Part shown: positions 16,540 through 23,974 of the stretch, in pieces
Layout: each line of letters begins with the position of its first letter
Position numbering within the stretch: position 1 is the stretch's first letter
Source of the DNA: Pyrobaculum sp. WP30
GTDB taxonomy: Archaea; Thermoproteota; Thermoprotei; Thermoproteales; Thermoproteaceae
Length of the DNA: 64,000 nucleotides
Direction: 5' to 3'
Assembly (NCBI GenBank): GCA_001189275.1
Contig: CP012158.1
Location: 248,001-312,000 of the forward strand
Made by a program: the position numbers and the translations under genes
The notes under the pieces: model-generated
Seen by the model: the letters and a program-made list of their open reading frames with translations, nothing else
The model's database searches: none
Told to the model about the DNA's origin: nothing

Positions 16540-17224
16540 TGAACTTGGCAGAGAACCTTGCGGGGAGGATCTTGGAGACGTATCGCTTTAACGCCACCTA
16601 TCTGGTCACGTTGGTTGAGCCGCAGGCCGCGGAGTTCCCGGCGCAATACGCGGTGGTGTGGAACAAAAGCTGTCTGAAGACATCGCTGGCGTCTGTCTCT
16701 ACGGCCTCTGCCAGCTTGAGCGGACCCTCTGGAGAGAAATGTTGCCCACGCCGGGGACAGAGGCGTGGTGGCGGGCCGCCGTCAGAGAGGCGGTATATGC
16801 TCCGCTAGGGGGACCGGCCCAGTACGTGCGGGAGACCGTCAACTGGACAGGTCTGCTGAAAAAAGGCCTAGGAGGCCTTCAGCTCCTCCAGCGGCTTGAT
16901 CCACCCCCCGGTCGAACCAAGATTAAGATTACGGCAGAGGTGGACGGCGTAAGGCGCGACTACAAAATTACATACGGCAGATACGGGAGCAGCGTGGCTA
17001 GGGGCTTCGCCTACGCCAGCGCCAGCGCGCCGGACGGCAGGTAGGCAGACGCCGAGAGGTTCGCCGCTGTGATAGAGACATTGACAGGAGTAAAGCCGAA
17101 GGCGCACCGCATGAAGAATGGCAAGATAATGATAGAGTGCGGCAGAGCGCATCTAGAAGGTTTCATGAGCTACGCCGAGCTGGCGGACATCATAGCGAGA
17201 TGGCTAGAAGAGAGGGGCCGATGA
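16539..17224 (+). pseudogene. Disrupted PaREP2-like gene
   Basis: Coding-like sequence in two frames. It starts at ATG 16539 (MNLAENLAGRILETYRFNAT), shifts frame near 16650 to DIAGVCLYGLCQLERTLWRE, runs on through TAEVDGVRRDYKITYGRYGS, meets a TAG at 17042-17044, and continues in the same frame (ADAERFAAVIETLTGVKP, then FMSYAELADIIARWLEERGR) to a TGA at 17224. So there is one frameshift and one stop. The sequence resembles the PaREP2 repeat-family proteins of Pyrobaculum from memory, whose function is unknown. The family name is tentative; the disruption is directly visible. Confidence 0.55.
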
Positions 17225-17270
17225 ACAAAACGACTTAGAATATTTTTAAATCTGTTTGACAGTTGAAGTC

Positions 17271-17420
17271 GTGAGTCTGAAGCATATGTCATCTGCCGTC
17301 AGTTCTTTGTTGGCGCGGGAGCTGGTGGATAGGGGGCTCAGCGTTGACGAGATGGCGCGGCTTCTAGGGTTGACGCAGACCGAAGACGGTGCGGGGCTAG
17401 GAGAGGAGGGGCAGACATGA
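17271..17420 (+). pseudogene. Truncated copy of the HTH-diiron regulator
   Basis: A GTG at 17271 (TATA tatttttaaatc about 25 bp upstream) opens SSLLARELVDRGLSVDEMAR followed by LLGLT, nearly identical to residues 11-36 of the intact regulator at 22112. The sequence then departs inside the helix-turn-helix (QTEDGAGLGEEGQT) and stops at 17420. The recognition helix and the whole diiron domain are missing. The stop overlaps the next ATG (ATGA). It is a recombination remnant, or possibly a leader that now drives the following small genes. Confidence 0.6.
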
Positions 17421-17752
17421 GCAAGGAGGTGATATACTTCCTCCTCCACTCCGAGGTTCTCAGACTGCTGGAGGGCTGGGGCCGCCGCGACCTAGCCCTG
17501 GAGGTGGAGAGGCGGGGCCAGAGCCACCCCATCTACGACTTCCTAGACAGAGCCCTCTCCCTCTACTACGCTGAATACGGCGGAACTAACTGCCGCTGGC
17601 TGAGAGACGCCATTAGGCAAGACTGGGACAAGGTGGTTAACGTGGTGTTGCCCAACCTCCTACGCCAGTACCTCGCAACGGCGACTCCCCGGAGGACCGA
17701 AGACGGCGTGGGGCGCGCCGCGAAAGAGGCGCGGCTATGGAGCCTGACGTAA
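17417..17752 (+). CDS. Small hypothetical protein of accessory island
   Basis: A 111-residue charged, helical protein (MSKEVIYFLLHSEVLRLLEG) with no recognised family. Its ATG overlaps the stop of the truncated HTH remnant. Its own 3' end overlaps the next gene by 16 bp, so a coupled string is likely. The C-terminal TEDGVGRAAKEARLW repeats the TEDGAG motif that ends the remnant upstream, and each copy sits just before the next start codon, pointing to module shuffling. Confidence 0.5.
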   Translation: MSKEVIYFLLHSEVLRLLEGWGRRDLALEVERRGQSHPIYDFLDRALSLYYAEYGGTNCRWLRDAIRQDWDKVVNVVLPNLLRQYLATATPRRTEDGVGRAAKEARLWSLT

Positions 17753-17970
17753 CCACCGCGATGCAGAAAAGAGTGGAGGAGCTCCAGAGGCTAGCAGACA
17801 GCATAGCGGAGCACCACCCCTACTGGCCCCTCCTCCACTTCACGCTCCAGCTACTGTCGCGGGTAGTGGAGAAGTGGCGCCAAGACCTCACGCCGGAAGA
17901 CCTCGACGAGATGGCTTGGCTAGCAGAAAAAATCCAAGAACAAATCCAGAGACTAAACAGCCGCGGCTAA
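17737..17970 (+). CDS. Small helical hypothetical protein
   Basis: A 77-residue, amphipathic, probably two- or three-helix protein (QKRVEELQRLADSIAEHHPYW; VVEKWRQDLTPEDLDEMAWL). It overlaps the preceding gene by 16 bp and is likely translated from the same message. No family is recognised. A two-gene module with a partner role, such as toxin-antitoxin, is possible, but nothing in the sequence proves it. Confidence 0.5.
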   Translation: MEPDVTTAMQKRVEELQRLADSIAEHHPYWPLLHFTLQLLSRVVEKWRQDLTPEDLDEMAWLAEKIQEQIQRLNSRG

Positions 17971-18496
17971 CACCTACGTTCTGGGCGCCCCCCGCCTAGC
18001 CCCCGGGTGGTCCACGGTTAGGTTCTTTTTGGTTGTTTCGGTCCGCCTTGGCTTCTCTTACCTGTGATGTATCTGGGGGTTTGGGCCGTGGGCCCTGGCT
18101 ATGATGTTCACGCCGGGGCTCGGCGTCATTGCGCAGGACGAGGTGTAGTGACCCGAGCTAAGGGACTTCGCCGCCTTCTTCGGCACTCACAGCCCTTTTC
18201 GCACCGCCTTCGGGGCTAGAAGCTGGCATAAGATATCTCCTAGCCTGCGCGTTGAACGTGCCGGCGGAGGAGGTGCCGAGGGACGTCGTAGACGCTGTCA
18301 TTATGCAGATTTGCCGGTTCCGCTTCTCATACCCTTTGTGATTATGGATATTTTTTGCGTTTGGCGAGGGGAATATGGATTTTTCTATATTTAGCACTTC
18401 TTACCGTTAACCAACCGCTACATGCATCCCTCCTGTTTGCCGTGCTCGTATTGCCTCAATCTCCGTTTGCAGGTTGACTCGTGTACCGCTGGGAGT
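17971..18496. other. Gene-poor stretch with coding remnants
   Basis: No intact gene. Around 18238-18342 on the plus strand the frame LACALNVPAEEVPRDVVDAV reads like the inside of a protein but has no start and soon stops. Nearby THSPFRTAFGARS (another frame) also looks coding. I infer decay of one or more genes between the small ORFs and PaREP1. The A/T-rich part at 18330-18400 shows no clear promoter for a neighbour. Confidence 0.4.
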
Positions 18497-19048
18497 CTAT
18501 CTTTTTGGTAGGGCCTTCTTTACCTCCTCTACCGCTTTTTCCAGCTCGTCGTTCCACTTGACGCGGCTCTTAAGCGCCTCCACGCGTTTCGCCACCTCGG
18601 CAACAAGCCTTACAATGTCTGCTGCCGCCTCTTCCCGTGTGGCGTATTTAGACAGCGCCGTGTCGGGGTCGGGGCCGTGGTACTGGTAGTCGTGGAGGTC
18701 CAGCGCGGCGGAGGTGGCAAAGGCGAGGCCTGCGTGTCCTATATCCTCCAGCATGTTTGAGAGGGTTTTCATCTTTGTGGTTGGGACTCGGGATATCGCA
18801 GTTGTTTCGAGCCATTTCTTTTCTTCCTCAGTTTTTGCCAGAGCCTTGAGGCTCTCTAACTCTAGGCGTAGCAACGCGGCCAGTAGCGCTTTCCAGGCCT
18901 GGAAGGCCTTTCCGGCGGCGTTTCTGGCAATTCCCTCCCGGAGAAACCTCAGCGCTAGGCGGGCCTCCACAAGCGCCTCCAGCAACCTGGCCTCCACGTA
19001 GCTTTCCTCAGAGGGCTTGGGTAGTGGCTTGTCCAAAACCTCAACCAC
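18497..19048 (-). CDS. PaREP1 family protein
   Basis: A 183-residue all-helical protein of the PaREP1 repeat family, first described as a multicopy family of Pyrobaculum aerophilum. Characteristic parts are SYVEARLLEALVEARLALRF, the NAAGKAFQAWKALLAALLR helix with the GKAFQAWKA motif, and LHDYQYHGPDPDTALSKY. The function of the family is unknown; HEPN-like nucleotide-transferase partners have been suggested by others. It starts at GTG 19048 with TATA (complement of cgtttaaatg, 19068-19078) 26 bp upstream. The 186 bp before malQ hold no gene. Confidence 0.85.
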   Translation of the reverse strand: MVEVLDKPLPKPSEESYVEARLLEALVEARLALRFLREGIARNAAGKAFQAWKALLAALLRLELESLKALAKTEEEKKWLETTAISRVPTTKMKTLSNMLEDIGHAGLAFATSAALDLHDYQYHGPDPDTALSKYATREEAAADIVRLVAEVAKRVEALKSRVKWNDELEKAVEEVKKALPKR

Positions 19049-19234
19049 AAAAAGCCAACACCCTCCGTTTAAATGCCTAACGGTACGGCGGGTTGCCGCG
19101 TCTGCTGAGGGATCTGCCGCTGATCGCCACTAGCCCCAGTGCCGTTGGCAGATGTAAGTCAGGCGGAGGTTTGTCTTCACGTTTCTGTTGCGGCACACCT
19201 CATCACGCGTGGTCCTCGCCCTGTCTTTATGTGT

Positions 19235-20671
19235 TTATCTCCCGTAGAGCTTCGCCAGGCGTCTGAGCCTTCTGGCGTAGGTGGGGGGCGGCTGGGCGTG
19301 GAGCCGCCATTTCCAGTTGCCGCGGGAGGTCGCGGGCTTGTTGATCCGGGCCTCGGCGCCGAGGCCCAACACGTCTTGTATAGGCACCACGGCGACGTCG
19401 GCCACGGTGGAGAAGAGGAGCCGTATGAAGCACCAGTTCACCGCGCCTCTGCACCCGCCCATGTAGGCCAGGGCCTCCCGCCTGGCGCGCGGGGGTGCCT
19501 CATCCCGCCACCAGCCCACCACCGTGTTGTTGTCGTGGGTGCCAGTGTAGGCGACTAGGTTGCGTTCGTAGTTGTGGGGTTTGTGCTCGTTGGCTGGGTT
19601 CCCGTCCCAGGCGAACTGGAGCACCCTCATGCCGGGTATCCCCAGCCGTCTCCTAAGCTCGACTACGTCTGGCGTGATGAGGCCGAGGTCCTCCGCGATG
19701 AGCCGTTGCAAGGCGTCCTCCACGGCTTTGAACAGCTCCTCGCCTGGCCCCGGGGCCCACCTGCCCCTCACGGCCGTCTCCTCGCCGTGGGGCACCTCCC
19801 AATATGCAACGTAGCCGCGGAAGTGGTCAAGGCGTATGTAGTCGAAGGCCTCCAGCATCCGCCTCAGCCTCCGGGCCCACCAGGCGTAGCGGTCCCGCCT
19901 CACGGCGTCCCAATCGTAGACCGGGGTCCCCCAGAGCTGTCCCGTGGGGGAGAAGTAGTCAGGCGGCACGCCCGAGACGTAGAGGGGGGCCCCGTCTGGC
20001 GCCAGCTTGAAGTATCTGCGGCCGTCCCAGACGTCTGCGCTGTCGTGGGCTGGGTATATGGGGAGGTCCCCTATGATGAAGATGCCGAGGTTGTTGACGT
20101 GGCGTCTCAGCTCCAGCCACTGGCTCCAGAAGACGTATTGGACGTACTGGTAGAACTGGGCCCTGCGCCTCAGCTCCTCCGGCAGATCTACCCCTTCTCT
20201 CAGCTCCTTGGGCCACCGGGTCCAGGGGGCACTGTAGGCCTCCCGGAGGGCCATGTATACGCCGTATGGCTCCAGCCACCAGCTGTTTCTTGCGGCGAAC
20301 TCCTCGAACTCCCCCCAGCCGCGTCTCTTCTCGAAGGCCTCCTCCAGGTGCCGCCTCTTAATCTGCCACGCCGCTTCGTAGTCCGCCTTGTCTGTAGGCT
20401 GGCATCGGGGCGGGGCCCGCGTGAGTATGCCGTCGCGCGTTGCCTTGTCTAGGCTTATGAGGGGTGGGTTGCCCGCCAGCATGGAGAGGGCGCTGTAGGG
20501 GGAGTCGTCGTATTCCGGCGCGGTGTGGCCCAGGGGCAGGACCTGCCAGTACGTGGCCTCGGCGTCGGCGAGGAACTCCGCAAATTTATACGCCTCGGGC
20601 CCCATGTCGCCTACGTGGCATCCGCCGGGGAGGCTGAAGACGGGGAGCAATACTCCGAAGCCTCTTAACAC
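19235..20671 (-). CDS. malQ: 4-alpha-glucanotransferase (amylomaltase, MalQ)
   Basis: A 478-residue GH77 enzyme that transfers maltooligosyl units between glucans, for starch or glycogen use. Landmarks are LPGGCHVGDMGPEAYKFAEF, the DDSPYSALSMLAGNP loop, IGDLPIYPAHDSADVW, the nucleophile region FDYIRLDHFRG (Asp within DHFR), AEDLGLITPDVVELR with the acid/base Glu-Asp, and VAYTGTHDNNTVVGW. Length is as usual for archaeal or Thermus-like forms. The start is GTG 20671, supported by the gttaaataaat box at 20690-20700 (minus strand). Confidence 0.93.
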   Translation of the reverse strand: MLRGFGVLLPVFSLPGGCHVGDMGPEAYKFAEFLADAEATYWQVLPLGHTAPEYDDSPYSALSMLAGNPPLISLDKATRDGILTRAPPRCQPTDKADYEAAWQIKRRHLEEAFEKRRGWGEFEEFAARNSWWLEPYGVYMALREAYSAPWTRWPKELREGVDLPEELRRRAQFYQYVQYVFWSQWLELRRHVNNLGIFIIGDLPIYPAHDSADVWDGRRYFKLAPDGAPLYVSGVPPDYFSPTGQLWGTPVYDWDAVRRDRYAWWARRLRRMLEAFDYIRLDHFRGYVAYWEVPHGEETAVRGRWAPGPGEELFKAVEDALQRLIAEDLGLITPDVVELRRRLGIPGMRVLQFAWDGNPANEHKPHNYERNLVAYTGTHDNNTVVGWWRDEAPPRARREALAYMGGCRGAVNWCFIRLLFSTVADVAVVPIQDVLGLGAEARINKPATSRGNWKWRLHAQPPPTYARRLRRLAKLYGR

Positions 20672-20701
20672 GAGTTAAAATCTGGGCCATTTATTTAACT
20701 C
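20672..20701. promoter_or_regulatory. Overlapping divergent promoters, malQ / repair-type gene
   Basis: Thirty bp between two GTG starts contain gagttaaaatc (20671-20681), 26 bp before the plus-strand start at 20702, and atttatttaac (20690-20700), whose complement is about 24 bp before malQ. The boxes are interleaved with the start codons. Confidence 0.5.
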
Positions 20702-21256
20702 GTGCAGGTGTTCCGGCCCTACGTAGACCATGGAAGGAGCGCCGCCTTTCTAGACGACAGGAGGCTTGGGAAGCAGAGGGTGGAGCTTAAACAAGTCCTC
20801 TTGGCGATCCTCCGGCGACGCGGCGTCCTGAGGGACGGCCGCCGGGGCTGGCTGAGCCACCCCATCGTGTTGATGTACGACGCGGGTCCCTACGTGGAGG
20901 ACTTGGTGCGGTACTTCTACGCCGCCATAGACGAGTGGACGCGTCGGGGGTTTAGAAACAGCATATCTCTAGATGACGTAGAGCCGCTGTTGAAGCAGAT
21001 AGAGGGCGTCCCGGGGAGCCCCGTCACCGAGGACCTGGCGCGGGAGTACAGGAGAGTCCTCCTCTTGAAGGAGCCTTGTTTCTACTACCGCCGACTCACC
21101 GCCGAGGAGTTGGCAGAGCTTCTGTCGATACCGCCGAGGCCGTACAACGGCGTAAACCTCTGGCTCTTCGACATGTTGGAGGTCTACGAGACGTTTATGA
21201 ATAGGCTGGCCGCCGGAGAGGTAGACTGCGCCGGGGTCTTCCCCCGCCGCCGCTGA
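20702..21256 (+). CDS. Pyrimidine-dimer-glycosylase-like (MSMEG_6728 type) protein
   Basis: A 184-residue protein whose start, FRPYVDHGRSAAFLDDRRLG then KQRVELKQVL, and later SHPIVLMYDAGPYVEDLVRY with EWTRRGFRN match the small-protein family often annotated as pyrimidine dimer DNA glycosylase/endonuclease V-like. The annotation of that family rests on weak similarity, so a DNA repair role is an inference. The C-terminus (about 90 residues) seems specific to this lineage. Its 3' end overlaps the convergent gene by 62 bp. Confidence 0.6.
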   Translation: MQVFRPYVDHGRSAAFLDDRRLGKQRVELKQVLLAILRRRGVLRDGRRGWLSHPIVLMYDAGPYVEDLVRYFYAAIDEWTRRGFRNSISLDDVEPLLKQIEGVPGSPVTEDLAREYRRVLLLKEPCFYYRRLTAEELAELLSIPPRPYNGVNLWLFDMLEVYETFMNRLAAGEVDCAGVFPRRR

Positions 21257-21566
21257 GGGCTTCGCGTATCTTTTTGGCAAGTTCCTCTGGCTCCCCGACG
21301 GGGCCAGCGTGCACGAGCCTCCCCCCTACGATCACCAGGGGAAGCCTCCCGGTGCCGTGGCGTATCATGAGGTAGAGCCCCCTCAAGGTGAAGGGGGAGG
21401 TGAAGCGCACCGGCGCATCCACCTCCTCGAGGGCCTGCATCAACGCAGAGAGGTCTACGTCCCAGGTCTCTTCGCGTAGCTGAATCCTAAAGGCGTCTGT
21501 CAAATCGCATACTCTACAAACGCCGACTTTGGTGGGCAGATACGTAACCACCTCAATTTGAGCCAT
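21195..21566 (-). CDS. Thioredoxin/glutaredoxin-like small protein
   Basis: A 123-residue protein with an early Cys pair (GVCRVCD, CxxC type), a predicted beta-alpha-beta order, and LPLVIVGGRLVHAGPVG near the C-terminal third, which looks like the cis-Pro region of thioredoxin-fold proteins. It could be a redox protein, but the motif is at an unusual place, so this is tentative. Its last 62 bp lie inside the 3' end of the convergent gene; the Arg-rich tail is encoded there and may be recent run-on. Confidence 0.6.
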   Translation of the reverse strand: MAQIEVVTYLPTKVGVCRVCDLTDAFRIQLREETWDVDLSALMQALEEVDAPVRFTSPFTLRGLYLMIRHGTGRLPLVIVGGRLVHAGPVGEPEELAKKIREALSGGGGRPRRSLPLRRPAYS

Positions 21567-21608
21567 TGTTCATAGTCGTTGGGAGTTTATAGGGTTTTAG
21601 AGGGGGCG

Positions 21609-22040
21609 TCAGAGGCTGAACTCCACCATTCCGCTTGTGGTCGACTCCGCGAGTACTTGTTCGTCTATTTCTATGTAGTACTGGACGTCGGCGGTGTAGA
21701 CGTAGTTGTTGCCCTCCTCGCCGGTGGGGGTCTTGGGTATGGCGGCCTCCATGACAGACCTGCCCTTGGGCTCCCCGCCCTTTAGGAGGGGTATCTCCAG
21801 CCTCACCCTTACGGTGTCGCCCTCGCTCTTGATGTCCCACTTCTTCTCGCCTACCTCTAGGCCGTAGTCTGCGGCGTATATCTGCACAAGCTTGCCGAAG
21901 TTTGAGCCTGACTCGTCCAGCACCACGGTTGTGCCGGCTTCCCGGGGCCACCTCTCCAGCTTCTTAAGCCTGGCTTGCTCGTCGGCGCCCTTCGAGATTC
22001 TGATGGGTATCTGCATCCTTCTCTCATATACCCGGTACAT
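21609..22040 (-). CDS. Hypothetical protein
   Basis: A 143-residue protein with alternating hydrophobic/charged strands (RVRLEIPLLKGGEP; YVYTADVQYYIEIDEQVL), probably a beta-rich domain. No signal peptide. ATG 22040 is supported by a TATA box (complement of gattttataac, 22058-22068). An internal ATG at 22016 is possible. It is divergent from the HTH-diiron regulator across 71 bp, so it is a candidate target of that regulator. Confidence 0.6.
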   Translation of the reverse strand: MYRVYERRMQIPIRISKGADEQARLKKLERWPREAGTTVVLDESGSNFGKLVQIYAADYGLEVGEKKWDIKSEGDTVRVRLEIPLLKGGEPKGRSVMEAAIPKTPTGEEGNNYVYTADVQYYIEIDEQVLAESTTSGMVEFSL

Positions 22041-22111
22041 GGACCCGCATCTAGGTCGATTTTATAACTGTTAATTGAGGAACCTTTTTAATCTGCCTAC
22101 GGTTTAACGTC

Positions 22112-22804
22112 ATGAGCCTGGAGCGCATTTTGTCCGCCGTCAGGTCTCTGCTGGCGCGGGAGCTGGTGGATAGGGGGCTCAGCGTTAACGAGACGGCGCG
22201 GCTTCTCGGCTTGACGCCCGCCGCGGTGTCTATGTACCTCTCAGGTAAGAGGGGGGGCGAGTACGTGCAGGAGTTGGCGCGGGATGACCGGGTCATGGCG
22301 CTTGTCAAAAGCCACGCCGACCTCTTCGTCGACGCGGCGAAGAAAGGCGTTAGGGGGCCTATCGACATTACTGAGCTTGCGAAGGTGGTGGCTAACATCT
22401 TGGCTCAGAGGGGGTCTTCGGCGGGGCTGGAGGAGGTTATCAAAGAGCGGATCCGGCTTGAGCAGGAGACGGCCACCAGGGCTATGGCCTACTCCTACAA
22501 GGTCAGGAATCCGCTGGTGCGTTCTCTCTTTATGCAGATCGCCGCCGACAGTCTGAGACACGCAGAGATACTCACCATGATCCTAGACTACCTGGGGGGC
22601 CGGCTGAAGGCGGAAGACGTCGACGTAGCTGGGGAGGAGCTTGAGCTGCTGGCGCAGGAGGAGTCGGCCATGCGGGAGAGCATCGCCGACCTCTACAAGC
22701 TGGGGGACCCCGTGTTGAGGGCCCTTATCCTCTCCATCGAGCTCGACGAGCAGAAACACTACCAGCTAGTTAAAACGCTTCAGCTGGCCTCTCGCCGCGG
22801 TTAA
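22112..22804 (+). CDS. HTH regulator fused to a ferritin-like diiron domain
   Basis: A 230-residue protein. Residues ~22-47 are a helix-turn-helix (LSVNETARLLGLTPAAVSMYL). Residues ~110-228 form a four-helix ferritin/rubrerythrin-like domain with two Glu and two ExxH-like ligand sets: EQETATRAMAY, LRHAEILTMI, EESAMRESIADLY and LDEQKHYQLV. That combination suggests a transcription factor sensing iron, oxygen or peroxide through a diiron centre; this is inference. The promoter is aaccttttta (22081-22090), 24 bp upstream. A truncated relative lies at 17271. Its end overlaps coaBC by 39 bp (convergent). Confidence 0.75.
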   Translation: MSLERILSAVRSLLARELVDRGLSVNETARLLGLTPAAVSMYLSGKRGGEYVQELARDDRVMALVKSHADLFVDAAKKGVRGPIDITELAKVVANILAQRGSSAGLEEVIKERIRLEQETATRAMAYSYKVRNPLVRSLFMQIAADSLRHAEILTMILDYLGGRLKAEDVDVAGEELELLAQEESAMRESIADLYKLGDPVLRALILSIELDEQKHYQLVKTLQLASRRG

Positions 22805-23974
22805 CACGACCCTTGCCAGCTCCCGCTTGTGGGCGGGGCCCAGCACCTCGGTCCTCTCTCTGGTGACTAAGGCGTATTGGTCTTTGAGGGTGCCGAAGCC
22901 CATCTTAGCCACGTCGTGGGCCAGCGCCATGTCCCACCCGCCGTCTTCCATCCTGCGCCTGGTCTTCTCCAGAAGCTCCGCCTCGTCGACGTTGTGTTCC
23001 GCCTTGAAGCCTATTACGAAGGCGTTGGGGTTGTGCTTCTTGACGTCTTGCGCTATCTTGGGTGCCTGCCTCAGCGTCACTTGGTACTGGGGTAGGGAGC
23101 TGTCGATCTTCCCGCCGACTCTCTTCTCTACGTAGAAGTCCAGGGGAGCGGCTGCGAAGATGAAGACGTCGTGTTGCTTCGCCCTCTCGGCGACGGCTTG
23201 GTACATCTCGAGGACCGACGTGACTTTAACAACGGCGACGTTGCCGGGAGGCCTTAAGTCGGTGGGTCCGGTCACGAGGGTTACCTCGGCGCCTCTTGCC
23301 GCGGCCTCTCTGGCGAAGTAGTGGCCGGTTAAGCCGCTGCTGGGCGTGGTGAGGTACTTCACGTCGTCCAGATATTCCCGGGTGGGTCCCGCCGTCACCA
23401 ATACCCGTAGCCCCTCGTAATCCCTCGGCGCCGTGGCGTCTATGACGTACTCCGCCACGTCCTCGGGCGGGGGGTACTTGGCCTTGTCTTCCTCCACCAG
23501 GGGCGGCACCACGAGGGCCTCTTTGCCGAGCCGCCTTACGGCCTCCTGGACCTGGGGCGTGTTCCACATGGCTAGGTTCATGGCGGGGACTACTACCTTC
23601 TTGGCGCCGCCGGCGGCCAGGGCGCAGGTCAACGCGGCGTTGTCTGCAATGCCGAGGGATAGCTTGATTAGTGTATTGGCGGTGGCTGGGGCCACCAGCA
23701 ACACGTCTGCCTTTCCACATATCTCTATGTGTTCCGTGGCGCCGGTCAGCCTCACCACCGGCTTGTTGCCGGTGGCCCACCAGAAGAGGTGCGGCGAGAC
23801 CAGCCTGGCGGCCTTGGGCGTCATGAAGACGTGGACGTCGGCGCCGTGTCTTATGAGGAGGCGGGCGGTGTCGATCGACTTATACAGCGAGATGCCGGAG
23901 GAGACCACCAGAGCTATCTTCGCCCCGCGGAGCAAGTTGCTGTATGTGCCGCGGATCGCCTCTACTTCAGACAC
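22766..23974 (-). CDS. coaBC: Bifunctional phosphopantothenoylcysteine decarboxylase / ligase (CoaBC)
   Basis: A 402-residue fusion for two coenzyme A steps. The N-terminal flavoprotein decarboxylase has IALVVSSGISLYKSID, DVHVFMTPKA, ICGKADVLLVAPATANTL and VVPAMNLAMWN. The C-terminal ligase starts near residue 190 with RVLVTAGPTREYLDDVKYLT followed by PSSG, and contains FIFAAAPLDFYVEKRVGGKI. Archaeal members use 4'-phosphopantothenate and CTP or ATP. The start overlaps the end of the aminopropyltransferase gene by 8 bp, so the two are in one operon. Confidence 0.93.
   Translation of the reverse strand: MSEVEAIRGTYSNLLRGAKIALVVSSGISLYKSIDTARLLIRHGADVHVFMTPKAARLVSPHLFWWATGNKPVVRLTGATEHIEICGKADVLLVAPATANTLIKLSLGIADNAALTCALAAGGAKKVVVPAMNLAMWNTPQVQEAVRRLGKEALVVPPLVEEDKAKYPPPEDVAEYVIDATAPRDYEGLRVLVTAGPTREYLDDVKYLTTPSSGLTGHYFAREAAARGAEVTLVTGPTDLRPPGNVAVVKVTSVLEMYQAVAERAKQHDVFIFAAAPLDFYVEKRVGGKIDSSLPQYQVTLRQAPKIAQDVKKHNPNAFVIGFKAEHNVDEAELLEKTRRRMEDGGWDMALAHDVAKMGFGTLKDQYALVTRERTEVLGPAHKRELARVVLTAARGQLKRFN

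Noticed and set aside
17042-17044. Pyrrolysine-type reading of TAG in the PaREP2-like gene
   Set aside because: A frameshift in the same gene and other decay nearby point to a pseudogene; no pyrrolysine genes are seen.
18060-18140. Box C/D guide RNA
   Set aside because: Two TGATG-like boxes are present but no D or D' CTGA boxes at the required distances.
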